DNA of 64,000 nucleotides from Hymenobacter psychrophilus (GTDB taxonomy: Bacteria; Bacteroidota; Bacteroidia; Cytophagales; Hymenobacteraceae): positions 1 to 64,000 of the forward strand of contig NZ_FNOV01000002.1 of NCBI RefSeq assembly GCF_900107135.1, given 5' to 3'. The position numbers and the translations under genes were made by a program. Under the pieces are notes generated by a model, which was given only the letters and a program-made list of their open reading frames with translations, made no database searches and was not told the DNA's origin. Position 1 is the first letter of the stretch, and each line of letters starts with the position of its first letter. Shown piece after piece: positions 1-8,137 of this stretch.

Positions 1-295
1 CTTTGACCGTGGTCGAGTCGACCAGCACCCAAGCATAATCCGGCTCCTGCACCGCCTGGAACAGGCCCTCCCAGACCCCAGCCAGCGCCCAGCGGCGAAA
101 GCGTCGGGCTACCGTGTTCCAAGGGCCAAACCGTTCGGGCAGGTCGCGCCAGGCGCAGCCCGTGCGCACCCGGTAGACCACGGCGTTGACAAAATGGCGG
201 TTGTTGCGGCCTGTGCCGCCTGCCGTACCGGCCTGCCCAAGTGTGTGCGGCTGAATCAGTTCCCATTCACGCTCAGTAAGTTCGTGGCGTCGCAT
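1..295 (-). CDS. IS5 family transposase, N-terminal part (partial)
   Basis: About 98 residues are visible, starting MRRHELTEREWELIQPH and including RTGCAWRDLPERFGPW and VLVDSTTVK. These are hallmark blocks of IS5-family transposases: an N-terminal helix-turn-helix region of the DUF4096 type, then the first catalytic Asp in the block LVDST. The reading frame is intact as far as it can be seen and continues beyond position 1. It would catalyse cut-and-paste movement of the element. Whether the full enzyme is active cannot be judged from this fragment. Confidence 0.85.
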   Translation of the reverse strand, partial: MRRHELTEREWELIQPHTLGQAGTAGGTGRNNRHFVNAVVYRVRTGCAWRDLPERFGPWNTVARRFRRWALAGVWEGLFQAVQEPDYAWVLVDSTTVK

Positions 296-331
296 CCCGC
301 AAATTTAAACATGACTGTCCACACACTCTAG
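1..331 (-). mobile_element. IS5-family insertion sequence, 5' end (partial, runs off window)
   Basis: The left edge holds the transposase start of an IS5-type element, read leftwards. The outer end of the element is near 327-331, where amidoligase coding sequence abruptly changes into a non-coding leader (positions 296-327) that reads GAGTGTGTGGACAGTCATG on the minus strand, as expected for a terminal inverted repeat. The other end lies outside the window, so neither the second inverted repeat nor the target duplication can be checked. The exact boundary is uncertain by a few bases. Confidence 0.75.
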
Positions 332-757
332 GCCGTCGCAGCCCTGTAGTACCGGGCTTACCAGCTCGAAAGCGTCGGCGCCGCTTAGGCTGCCGTCGCT
401 TACTATTTTCCAATGCGGGCGGGTGCTGTGGTTGTAGCCCTCGGCTTCGGCCTCCAGGCCCTGGGCCCGCAGCTCAGCAAGCAGCGTGGCGCGGGGTACG
501 CCGTAGGCCTCTATTTCTACGCCGAAGGTGCGGGTGAAGCGGGCGGGCTGGAAAGCGGCCAGGGCCGGGGCGGCGGGCGAGGCCAGGGCCTGCGTAGCGC
601 GGGCGGCCACCCAGGCGGCGTACACGTTCTGGGCGAAGCCGTAGCCTACGCCCATCAGGTTGGCTACTTCGCGGCGGCTCAGGCCCAGGGCGAAGAGCTG
701 CTGCATTTTCCAGGTTTTGGTGGTTCCGGTAGTGGCGAGGATTTGGGCGGTCGTCAT
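329..757 (-). pseudogene. Amidoligase-family protein truncated by IS5 insertion
   Basis: The N-terminal ~45 residues look like a short helix-turn-helix (LGLSRREVANLMGVGYGF). They are followed by the start of an amidoligase domain (PF12224-like): RTFGVEIEAYGV, then a GYNHSTRPHWKIVSDGSL block and ELVSPVLQG. This family is predicted to form amide or isopeptide bonds with an ATP-grasp/glutamine-synthetase-like fold. The frame then runs into the IS5 terminus and stops after six foreign residues at 305, so only ~143 of the ~300 residues usual for the family remain. The rest may lie beyond the IS to the left. The start at 757 gives the conserved MTTAQILATTG opening. Loss of function is inferred from the truncation. 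Confidence 0.75.
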
Positions 758-961
758 ATTCGTAAGTCGTTGTTTGCGTTCCGTTTAGGTGATGCAAACA
801 ACGCATGCTCTCCGGCCCCTATCAAGTTAAAGTACTTGTTTTTGAGTGCGTTGGCTACAGATTCCATGCACGGTGCAAGCGGCCGACTAGCAGGGTGCAA
901 TGAACACGAAATAATCCCGGCTGGTAGGCCTTGTCCTTACCCAAATCTTTCGAAAGGCTAG

Positions 962-1029
962 GAGTTCACGAAACTCATCTGTTTGGCCAGTTTCCTAAAC
1001 TTTGAATCGTAGACGAGTTTCTTAAACTC
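962..1029. promoter_or_regulatory. Array of three operator-like dyads upstream of the amidoligase gene
   Basis: The gap 758-1142 has no credible gene but contains three inverted repeats: GAGTTcacgaAACTC at 962-976, AGTTTcctAAACT at 989-1001 and GAGTTTcttAAACTC at 1015-1029. Their centres are 26-27 bp apart. A related half (AGTTTAAGAAA) lies at 1087-1097. Evenly spaced copies of one dyad are typical of operators for a dimeric repressor or activator. The array lies 205 bp or more upstream of the amidoligase start at 757 and just beyond the 3' end of kduI, so the amidoligase gene is the likelier target. The cognate regulator is unknown. Confidence 0.5.
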
Positions 1030-1142
1030 ACCGAGCGCTGCAGCGCCCTGCCAGCAGCCAGCACCTGGTGCGGGGCAGTTGCTAGCAGTTTAAGAAAGGG
1101 AGCAATTGAATTGCAGGACAAGACAGTCCAATTACCGCTACT

Positions 1143-1973
1143 CTACCGCAAATCGGTCATAGCCACAGCGTCCATGTCGGTGTATTCGCGGTTTTCGCCG
1201 GCCATACCCCAGATAAAGGCGTAGCTACCGGTGCCGCAGCCGGTGTGGATGGACCAAGGCGGCGAGAGGATGGCCTGCTCGTTGCTCACCCACAGCGGGC
1301 GGGTTTCCTGGGGCTCCCCCATCAGGTGCAGCACGCGCTGGCCCTCGGCCAGGTTGAAATACAGGTAGGCTTCCATGCGCCGGTCGTGCACGTGGGCCGG
1401 CATCGTGTTCCAGACGTTGCCGGGCTTGAGCTGGGTGAGGCCCATCACGAGCTGGCAGCTCTGGATGCCCTCGGCGTAGATGTACTTGTTGATGGTGCGC
1501 TGGTTGGCAGCTTCCAAGGTGCCCATTTCCACGGGCGTAGCCTCGGCGCGGGTGAGGCGAGTAGTAGGGTACGCATGGTGGGCGGGAGCTGAAAGCAGAT
1601 AATACTTGGCCGGCTTATTGGCGTCGTGACTTACGAACTCTACCTGCCGGCTACCCTGCCCGATATACAGGCAATCCTGGTGGTCAAGTTCGTAGGTTTC
1701 GCCGTCGACGGTTATCTGGCCCGGCTCGCCAACATTAAGCGCACCCAGTTCCCGGCGCTCCAGGAAATAGTCAACTTTAAGATTGGCGGGGCAGGGCAGC
1801 GCCAGCGGCGCGGTGCCCGGCTGCGCCCCGCCCACAATCATGCGGTCGTAGTGCGTATAGGTCAGCGTGATGTCGCCGGCCACGAACAGGCGCTCAATTA
1901 GGAAGTTCTCGCGCAGCTCGGTGGTAGACATCCCCGCCGCTTCGCGGGGGCTAATGGCATATAGTTGGGTCAT
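1143..1973 (-). CDS. kduI: 5-dehydro-4-deoxy-D-glucuronate isomerase (KduI)
   Basis: A 276-residue cupin-fold protein converting the linear form of unsaturated uronates (4-deoxy-5-keto-uronate) into 3-deoxy-D-glycero-2,5-hexodiulosonate in the cytoplasm. Recognisable family blocks include TYTHYDRMIVGG near residue 50, and the metal-site blocks MPAHVHDRRMEAYLYF and SPPWSIHTGCGTGSYAFIWGM in the C-terminal half. Start ATG at 1973 was chosen because it gives MTQLYAISPREA and the normal length; the longer frame adds 33 unrelated residues. It is the last gene of the leftward uronate cluster, 110 bp after the DUF4861 gene. The usual partner KduD is not obvious nearby; the SDR at 17588-18403 might serve. 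Confidence 0.93.
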   Translation of the reverse strand: MTQLYAISPREAAGMSTTELRENFLIERLFVAGDITLTYTHYDRMIVGGAQPGTAPLALPCPANLKVDYFLERRELGALNVGEPGQITVDGETYELDHQDCLYIGQGSRQVEFVSHDANKPAKYYLLSAPAHHAYPTTRLTRAEATPVEMGTLEAANQRTINKYIYAEGIQSCQLVMGLTQLKPGNVWNTMPAHVHDRRMEAYLYFNLAEGQRVLHLMGEPQETRPLWVSNEQAILSPPWSIHTGCGTGSYAFIWGMAGENREYTDMDAVAMTDLR

Positions 1974-2083
1974 GGTCGTTTTTAGGTGTTGGTTCTTCGT
2001 TATTCGTTTTCTGGCCCCTGAAGTTCGTTTTTCCTGAGTTTCTGCCCCGATAAACGAGCAACGGACACCCAAAAACGAACCCG

Positions 2084-3334
2084 CTATTTCACCTCTACCT
2101 CCAATGGGTAGGCCAAGCGTTGGGCGAAGTCGCGCAGGTAGTCGTCCCAGGCGGCGGGGGTAGCAAACTGGCCGCTTTTGGTCCAGCCGAAGCCCGCGTA
2201 GTACACTAGCCGGCCGTTGGCAGGCGTGGTCATCACCAGTAGGTGGCTCTGCTCCTTGGCCCGGGTGCGGTGGTCTTGCCAGCCCTGGATGGCAGCGGGC
2301 GCCAGCACAATGCCGGTGCCCAGCTGCGCATCATCCATCGGCTCCCAATAGCGAAACCAGCCCTGCTTAGGCTCGGCCTTCACTTCGCCGCGCACGCCTT
2401 TGGGCTCGGCGTGCAGGGTGGTGCCGATAGTGAGGTTGGGCAGCGGCTTGTCGGCACTAAGCTGCTCCTCGAAACGGGTGAGGTTGCTGCCCAGATCGAG
2501 GCTGATGATTTTCTTTTCCCGCACCGTGCGGCCGTTGGCCGACCAGGGCGCGTAGCTCAGCTCGAACAGCGTGCGGATAGGCCCGGTAGCCAGCCGCTTG
2601 TAGCTGATAAAGTTGCGCGAGACGTAGAGCGAGTCGTTTTCCCAGACGCCTGTGCCCGCAAAACCCCGGCTGACGCCCACGTGGTAGGGGTCGTGGCCCT
2701 CGCCCCGGTCAACGTGGTAGTAATTGCTGTTGGTGCGGTAGCCGCCGTACCACTTATCAATGACGGGGTACGAGACGCGCTTGAGCCAGCAGTCCATACC
2801 GCTGGTGAGGGTGCCGCCTTTCTCCTTGGCCACCACCATGCGCTCTGCCTCGGGGCCATAGGTGCGGAAGCTCACTAGGTCGTTTTCCCAGGCGTAGTCG
2901 TCGGTGCGCTCGGGCACGAAACGCGAGAAAGTGGTCAGCTCGCTTTTAGGCTGGCGGGCGGCCCCGTCGGGCTGGCCCATTACCGTGAAGGAGCGGGTGC
3001 CGCCGGCTTCGCTGGCTACTTGAAACAGCAGCTCGTCGGGGGTGCCATTGCCATCAGTATCCAGGGGCTGGCTCACTACGAACTGCCCGGTCTGTTCGTC
3101 ACGCACCAGCAGGTTTTCCGCTCCGTACTGCGCCAGTAACGCCTGCAACCGGCCGGCGGCCGGAATGCTCACCGTTTCGGCCGGGCGGGCCTGGGCCAGG
3201 CGGTTGCGCACGGTTACTGTGAGCGAGTCGGCGGTCTTGGCGGCAGCAGTAGACTTAGCACCAGTACACGAAGCTAGGGCAGCAGCTCCCAGCAATGGCA
3301 GAAAAGTTAAGGTCAGGGAAGAAGGAGCACGCAT
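2084..3334 (-). CDS. DUF4861 family secreted lipoprotein
   Basis: 416 residues with an N-terminal lipoprotein signal (LGAAALASC, Cys at about 23), so the protein should be anchored in the envelope. The rest matches the DUF4861 pattern seen in pectin/uronate loci of Bacteroidota: an early DTDGNGTPDELLFQ segment, then YAWENDLVSFRTYGPE and SNYYHVDRGEGHDPYHVG in the centre. Its biochemical role is not known; a carbohydrate-binding or carbohydrate-active role is inferred from family context. It lies between the hexuronate transporter (102 bp upstream) and kduI (110 bp downstream), on the same strand, and is probably co-transcribed with them. Confidence 0.8.
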   Translation of the reverse strand: MRAPSSLTLTFLPLLGAAALASCTGAKSTAAAKTADSLTVTVRNRLAQARPAETVSIPAAGRLQALLAQYGAENLLVRDEQTGQFVVSQPLDTDGNGTPDELLFQVASEAGGTRSFTVMGQPDGAARQPKSELTTFSRFVPERTDDYAWENDLVSFRTYGPEAERMVVAKEKGGTLTSGMDCWLKRVSYPVIDKWYGGYRTNSNYYHVDRGEGHDPYHVGVSRGFAGTGVWENDSLYVSRNFISYKRLATGPIRTLFELSYAPWSANGRTVREKKIISLDLGSNLTRFEEQLSADKPLPNLTIGTTLHAEPKGVRGEVKAEPKQGWFRYWEPMDDAQLGTGIVLAPAAIQGWQDHRTRAKEQSHLLVMTTPANGRLVYYAGFGWTKSGQFATPAAWDDYLRDFAQRLAYPLEVEVK

Positions 3335-3369
3335 TGTTGTCAGTAAAGTACGGGCGACTAAAAGGGGCA

Positions 3370-3409
3370 GTCATGCTGAGCGAAGGTGCAGCCGTAGCCG
3401 AAGCATGAC
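3370..3409. repeat. TCATGCTGAG...GCATGAC intergenic repeat
   Basis: A 40-bp imperfect inverted repeat, GTCATGCTGAGCGAAGG...GCCGAAGCATGAC, lies between exuT and the DUF4861 gene. The same element recurs at 56266-56302, and half-copies occur at 8106-8120 and 58010-58027. Similar elements are common between genes in many environmental bacteria. It may act as an mRNA stem-loop between operon members. Confidence 0.6.
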
Positions 3410-3436
3410 CGCCCTTCTATCTGTTCTCCACACACC

Positions 3437-4750
3437 CTACGCCCGGGCGACCAGTTCGGCTTCGGTTACCGGCCTGAGCGTGGGCGAGATGAAGTGCATC
3501 ACCGTCCAGGCCACCAGGTAGGCCAGGCCGCAAATCAGGAAAATAATATTGTAGCCAGAATTGATGTTACCGCTGTTTTTGGCCGAATCGAGCAGGTAGC
3601 CGATAAGAATGGGGAACAGGATACCCCCGACCGAGCCGGCCATGCTGCCCAGGCCGATAACCGAACTCAGGGTACGCTTGGGGAACATATCGGAAGCTAC
3701 CGTAAAGATGTTGGCGCTCCAGGCCTGGTGGGCGGCGGCGGCGAGGCTGATGAGGGCCACGGCCGGCCAGATGCTGGTGGCGTAGCGGGCGGCCATAATC
3801 GGGAGTACCGCAACGGCAAACAGCAGCATGGCCCCCTTGCGGGCCTTGGCCACCGGCCAACCCTTCTTAATCAGCCACGACGACAGGTAACCGCCCCCGA
3901 TGCTGCCCACGGTTGTCATCGAGTACACGACCACCAGCGGCAGGCTGGGCTTTTTCAGGTCGAGGTCGAAGGTAGTGGCGAAATACGAGGGCAGCCAGAA
4001 CAGAAAGAACCACCAGATAGGGTCGGTGAGCAGCTTGCCCAGCAGGAATACCCAAGTCTGACGCAAACTCAGCAGGCGGCCCCAGCCTACGGCCGGGCCC
4101 TGGTCGCTGGCGGCCGGCGCCTCGGTTTCGTCGTCGGAGTTGATGTAGGCCAGCTCCTCGGCCGAAAGCTTGGGCTGGCGCGAGGGCAACTCGTAGCCGA
4201 ACCACCAGAAAAACAGCCAGATAAACCCAATGGCGCCGGTCACGATAAAGGCCATTTCCCAGTTGTACACGCCCAAAATCCAGGGCACAAGCACGGGCGC
4301 CACCACGGCTCCGATATTGGCCCCGGAGTTGAAAATACCAGTGGCCAATGCTCGTTCTTTCTTGGGAAACCACTCAGCCACCGTTTTCACGGCCGCCGGA
4401 AAGTTGCCCGCCTCCCCTAGCCCCAGCGCGGCCCGCGCTATTCCGAACCCGATGGTGCTGGTGGCAAACGCGTGGGCAATAGCAGCCCCGCTCCAGGCAA
4501 TAATCGAGAAGGCGTAGCCCTGCTTAGTGCCGATGCGGTCAATTAAACGGCCAAACACCAGCAGGCCTACGGCGTAGGCCGCCGAAAACGCCATAACGAT
4601 ATGACTGTAGTCGGTTTCGGTCCAGCTGAACTGCTCTTCGAGCGTGGGCTTGAGCAGACCGATTACCTGACGGTCGAGGTAGTTGATGCTGGTGGCGAAG
4701 AACAGCAGGGCCACCACAGTCCAACGGTAATTTCCGACGGGTTTTTGCAT
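3437..4750 (-). CDS. exuT: MFS hexuronate transporter (ExuT-like)
   Basis: 437 residues with about twelve hydrophobic segments and the major-facilitator signature around YAVGLLVFGRLIDRIGTKQG (loop 2-3). The opening NYRWTVVALLFFATSINYLD and ALGLGEAGNFPAAVKTVAEW are characteristic of the anion:cation symporter branch that imports galacturonate and glucuronate. It would bring monomeric or unsaturated uronates across the inner membrane. An in-frame GTG lies 12 bp further upstream, but ATG at 4750 fits the family start (MQKPVGNYRW). The aldolase gene ends at 4756, 5 bp before, suggesting translational coupling. Specificity for glucuronate is inferred from the neighbours. Confidence 0.88.
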   Translation of the reverse strand: MQKPVGNYRWTVVALLFFATSINYLDRQVIGLLKPTLEEQFSWTETDYSHIVMAFSAAYAVGLLVFGRLIDRIGTKQGYAFSIIAWSGAAIAHAFATSTIGFGIARAALGLGEAGNFPAAVKTVAEWFPKKERALATGIFNSGANIGAVVAPVLVPWILGVYNWEMAFIVTGAIGFIWLFFWWFGYELPSRQPKLSAEELAYINSDDETEAPAASDQGPAVGWGRLLSLRQTWVFLLGKLLTDPIWWFFLFWLPSYFATTFDLDLKKPSLPLVVVYSMTTVGSIGGGYLSSWLIKKGWPVAKARKGAMLLFAVAVLPIMAARYATSIWPAVALISLAAAAHQAWSANIFTVASDMFPKRTLSSVIGLGSMAGSVGGILFPILIGYLLDSAKNSGNINSGYNIIFLICGLAYLVAWTVMHFISPTLRPVTEAELVARA

Positions 4751-4755
4751 GGCCG

Positions 4756-5430
4756 TTAGCACTTTAAAGAGTAAATGAAAGAAGTCAATTCAGCTACCCG
4801 TGCCGTGAGGGCGGCCGGGTCGGCGCTTTCCTTGAAGAGCTGGGAGCCGATGCCCACGCAGCTCACCCCGCCCCCGAACCAGGCCGCTAAGCTTTCCAAG
4901 GTTGGCTCCACGCCGCCCGTCACCATAATTTTCACCTGGGGCATGGGCCCGTGGATGGATTTCACATAATCGGGCCCTACGAGGTTACCGGGGAAAATCT
5001 TGACTAGCCCCGCACCCAGGCGGGTAGCTTGGAAAATCTCGTTGGGCGTGAGCACGCCCGGCACCCAGGCTACGTTGTGGTGCCGGCATATGGCGGCCAC
5101 ATCGGCCGTCGTAATTGGCTGCACTACGAAATCGGCGCCGGCCGCAATGAAAGCTTCGGCCGTTTCGGCGTTACAGATAGTGCCGATACCCAGCAGCAAC
5201 TCGGGGCACTCCTGCCATACAAACTCGCGCAGTTGCCGGAACACGGGCAGGGCGTTGTTACCGCGGTTGGTGAACTCGAACACCCGGATGCCGCCCGCGT
5301 AGCAGGCCTGCACCATTTGTTTGGCATGCTCGATATCAGCATGGTAAAACACCGGCACCAAGGGTGCTTGGAGCATCCGCGCCAGCGCATCAGCTGCGGC
5401 CACAGGCGGAAAATTTTCGGAGAGAGTCAT
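4756..5430 (-). CDS. eda: 2-dehydro-3-deoxyphosphogluconate aldolase (KDPG aldolase)
   Basis: 224-residue TIM-barrel class I aldolase that cleaves KDPG to pyruvate and glyceraldehyde-3-phosphate, the last step of the uronate route here. Visible landmarks are VFEFTNRG (catalytic Glu), LLGIGTI, the phosphate-binding region GAGLVKIFPGN with the Schiff-base Lys, and IMVTGGVEPT. Length is typical of the Bacteroidota form. It sits between kdgK (118 bp upstream) and exuT (5 bp downstream), on the same strand and in the same pathway. It could also act on related keto-deoxy-phospho sugars such as KDPGal. Confidence 0.92.
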   Translation of the reverse strand: MTLSENFPPVAAADALARMLQAPLVPVFYHADIEHAKQMVQACYAGGIRVFEFTNRGNNALPVFRQLREFVWQECPELLLGIGTICNAETAEAFIAAGADFVVQPITTADVAAICRHHNVAWVPGVLTPNEIFQATRLGAGLVKIFPGNLVGPDYVKSIHGPMPQVKIMVTGGVEPTLESLAAWFGGGVSCVGIGSQLFKESADPAALTARVAELTSFIYSLKC

Positions 5431-5548
5431 TGTTTTTGAGCTGTTAGCTGCTAGCGGTCAGCCGTTAGCTTCGTTCTGGGGAAGAGGATATAGGACCTGA
5501 CTTTCTGGTCTTTAGGCTTTATCCTGAAAAAAGCTATTGGCTAATAAA

Positions 5549-6592
5549 TCATCGTAATAGCCGGCCGGTGATATTCCCGGCCAGGATGTGGCGGACTTCG
5601 GCGGGCGTTACCAGGTTGATGTCGCCGGGAATGGTGTGCTTGAGGGCCGAGGCGGCCGTAGCGAAAGCCAGCGAATCGGCGGCCGACTGGTTCTGGAGGC
5701 AGCCGTAGAGGAAGCCGGCCAGGAAGGCGTCGCCCCCCCCAATGCGGTCCACTACCGGCGTCAGGTCGTAGTAGGGCGTTTGCAGGTAGCCCTCGGCGGC
5801 GTCGAAAAGCATGCCTTTGATGCGCTCGTGGGAGGCACTCTGGGTTTTGCGCTTCGTGGCCAGCACCTGTTTCAGCTGGGGGAAGCGTTGCAGCAGTTGG
5901 GCGGCCACCGAGGCAAAGCCGTTATCGGCCCCGGCTTCGGCCTCGATGCCGAACAGGTCGGCCGCGTCGCCCTCCGAGCACACGATAACGTCGCAGCTGG
6001 CCACCAGCCCGGGCATTACGTCCTGGGCTTTGGCGCCGTACTGCCACAGGTTGCGGCGGTAGTTTACGTCGGCCGATACGGTGAGGCCCCGGGCCCGAGC
6101 GGCGGCAATGGCCTCGCGGGTGGCCTGGGCCGCGCCGGCTGAAATGGCGGGCGTAATACCCGTCCAGTGCAGCCATTGAGTATCTCTTAAAATTTCGTCC
6201 CAGGCAAACCACTCTGCCTGCAGGTGGGCGAAGGCCGAGTGGGCGCGGTCGTACACCACCTGGCTGGCCCGCAGCGAGGCCCCGGTTTCGAGGAAGTACA
6301 GCCCCAGCCGCTCCCCCCGGAACACGGTGCCGGCCAGCTCCACGCCAAACTGCCGGAAGTGACGGGCGGCGGCGTGGCCCAGTGGGTTATCGGGCAGGCA
6401 GGTAACGTGGGTGGCGCGCAGGCCCAGGCCCGCCAGGCCGGCGGCCACATTGGCCTCGCCCCCGCCGTAGGTGGCCTCCAGGCTACTGGCCTGGGCCAGG
6501 CGCTGGTGGCCGGGCGGCGAGAGGCGCAGCATGATTTCGCCGAATGTAACCAGGCCCCCAGGGCGGCCCGAAACCGGTAAGGTACTAGACAT
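5549..6592 (-). CDS. kdgK: 2-dehydro-3-deoxygluconokinase (KDG kinase, PfkB family)
   Basis: 347-residue PfkB/ribokinase-family kinase that phosphorylates KDG to KDPG. The N-terminal FGEIMLRLSPPG and GGGEANVAAGLAGLG blocks and the C-terminal PfkB signature DRIGGGDAFLAGFLYG (catalytic Asp) are clear. ATG at 6592 gives MSSTLPVSGRPGG just before the conserved start; longer frames add unrelated residues. The start overlaps the uxaC stop codon by 8 bp, a sign of translational coupling. Substrate assignment as KDG rests on family blocks and on the placement between uxaC and eda. Confidence 0.9.
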   Translation of the reverse strand: MSSTLPVSGRPGGLVTFGEIMLRLSPPGHQRLAQASSLEATYGGGEANVAAGLAGLGLRATHVTCLPDNPLGHAAARHFRQFGVELAGTVFRGERLGLYFLETGASLRASQVVYDRAHSAFAHLQAEWFAWDEILRDTQWLHWTGITPAISAGAAQATREAIAAARARGLTVSADVNYRRNLWQYGAKAQDVMPGLVASCDVIVCSEGDAADLFGIEAEAGADNGFASVAAQLLQRFPQLKQVLATKRKTQSASHERIKGMLFDAAEGYLQTPYYDLTPVVDRIGGGDAFLAGFLYGCLQNQSAADSLAFATAASALKHTIPGDINLVTPAEVRHILAGNITGRLLR

Positions 6593-8036
6593 GGGTAGCG
6601 GTTGCGGGTGAAACAGGAGCCGTCGGAGCAGGAGTACCAAAACCGAAGTACTGGTGGGCGTTGTGGTAGCATACGTTCTGCACAAGCTGGCCCAAAGCGG
6701 GCAAATCGGCGGGCAGCTCGCCCCGGCGCACATCTTCGCCGAGCAGGTTGCACAGAATACGGCGGAAGTACTCGTGGCGCGGAAAAGAGAGGAAGCTGCG
6801 CGAATCGGTGAGCATGCCTACGAACCGGCTCAGCAGGCCCTGGCTCGAAAGGCTGTTGAGTTGCTGTTCGATACCCTGCTTCTGATCGAGAAACCACCAG
6901 CCCGAGCCGAACTGAATTTTGCCCGGCACCGAGCCGTCCTGGAAGTTGCCGGCCATCGTGGCCATCAGGTCGTTGTCGGCGGGGTTTAGGTTGTAGAGAA
7001 TGGTTTTAGCCAGCTGGTCGGGCGCATCGAGGCGGTCGAGGTAGCGGGCGAGGGCCAGGCCCTGTCGGTAGTCACCAATCGAGTCGCCGCCGGCGTCGGG
7101 GCCCACGCGGCGTAGCAGCCGGGTGCTGTTGTTGCGCAAAGCACCCACATGGAACTGCTGAGTCCAGCCCTTCTCCCAGTTCAGGCGACCCAAAAACACC
7201 AGCAGGCCCGACTTGAATTGCCCGGTTTCGGCGAGGCTCAGGGCCGCGCCGCCACGCACCTTCGCGAAAGCCGCCGTTACCTGTTCGGGCGTGTAGTCGT
7301 CGGCGTAGAGGTGGCTCAGGCCGTGGTCGGAGAGCCGGCCACCCAGGTGGGCGAAGTAATCGTGACGGTTGCGCAGGGCCGCTTCCAGATCCTGATAGGT
7401 GCGGATATCGAGGCCGGCGGCTGCAGCCAACCGGTCGAGGTAGGCGTTATAGGTGGCGGGGTCTTCCACGGCCAGAGCCTTGTCGGGCCGGAAAGTGGGC
7501 AGCATCCGGGGGCCGGCGGGGTCAGCGGCGGCCAGCGCGCGGTGGTGCTCCAGCGAGTCGGCCGGGTCGTCGGTGGTGCACACCACTTCCACCTGCATCC
7601 GGCGCAGCAGCCCGCGGGCCGAGCATTCGGGGGCCTGGAGTTGCTCGTTGCAGGCCTCCCAGATGCGGCGGGCACTGCCGGGGGTTAGCAGCTCCGTGAT
7701 TCCGAAGTAGCGCTGCAACTCCAGGTGGGTCCAGTGGTAGAGGGGGTTGCGCAGGGTGTAGGGCACGGTTTGGGCCCACTTCTCAAACTTCTCCCAGTCC
7801 GTGGCAGCGCCCGTGATGAAGTGCTCGGCCACACCGTTGGCCCGCAGCGCCCGCCACTTGTAATGGTCACCGGCCAGCCAGAGTTGGGTCAGGTTCTCGA
7901 ACTGCCGGTTCTGGGCCAGCTGGTCGGGCGGCAGGTGGCAGTGATAGTCGATAATGGGCATGGCCGCCGCGTACTCGTGGTACAGCCGCCGGGCCGGCTC
8001 GGAATACAACAGAAAATCAGGGCCGAGGAAAGGCAT
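6585..8036 (-). CDS. uxaC: Glucuronate isomerase (uronate isomerase)
   Basis: 483-residue amidohydrolase-fold enzyme converting D-glucuronate to D-fructuronate (and galacturonate to tagaturonate). Diagnostic blocks are the metal-binding IIDYHCHLPPDQL near residue 30, GDHYKWRALRANGV, the WTHLELQRYFGI region near 105, and FLGRLNWEKGWTQQFHVGA. Length is typical of the family. It is followed by kdgK with an 8-bp overlap and preceded by the GH88 hydrolase that would release uronates. Because UxuA (mannonate dehydratase) is the only dehydratase seen in the locus, the glucuronate branch is the more likely physiological one. Confidence 0.95.
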   Translation of the reverse strand: MPFLGPDFLLYSEPARRLYHEYAAAMPIIDYHCHLPPDQLAQNRQFENLTQLWLAGDHYKWRALRANGVAEHFITGAATDWEKFEKWAQTVPYTLRNPLYHWTHLELQRYFGITELLTPGSARRIWEACNEQLQAPECSARGLLRRMQVEVVCTTDDPADSLEHHRALAAADPAGPRMLPTFRPDKALAVEDPATYNAYLDRLAAAAGLDIRTYQDLEAALRNRHDYFAHLGGRLSDHGLSHLYADDYTPEQVTAAFAKVRGGAALSLAETGQFKSGLLVFLGRLNWEKGWTQQFHVGALRNNSTRLLRRVGPDAGGDSIGDYRQGLALARYLDRLDAPDQLAKTILYNLNPADNDLMATMAGNFQDGSVPGKIQFGSGWWFLDQKQGIEQQLNSLSSQGLLSRFVGMLTDSRSFLSFPRHEYFRRILCNLLGEDVRRGELPADLPALGQLVQNVCYHNAHQYFGFGTPAPTAPVSPATATHV

Positions 8037-8137
8037 TTTATTAGAGCTTAATACTTAGTTGATAGTGCTTAGGATGGTGGTTGAGCAGGATGAAATAAGA
8101 ACGTTGTCATGCTGAGCATGTGCTTGTTTCAACGTTC

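Noticed and set aside
413..961. 182-residue open frame on the plus strand over the amidoligase gene
   Set aside because: It is the complement of the amidoligase N-terminus, with Gly/Arg-rich composition typical of antisense frames in GC-rich DNA.
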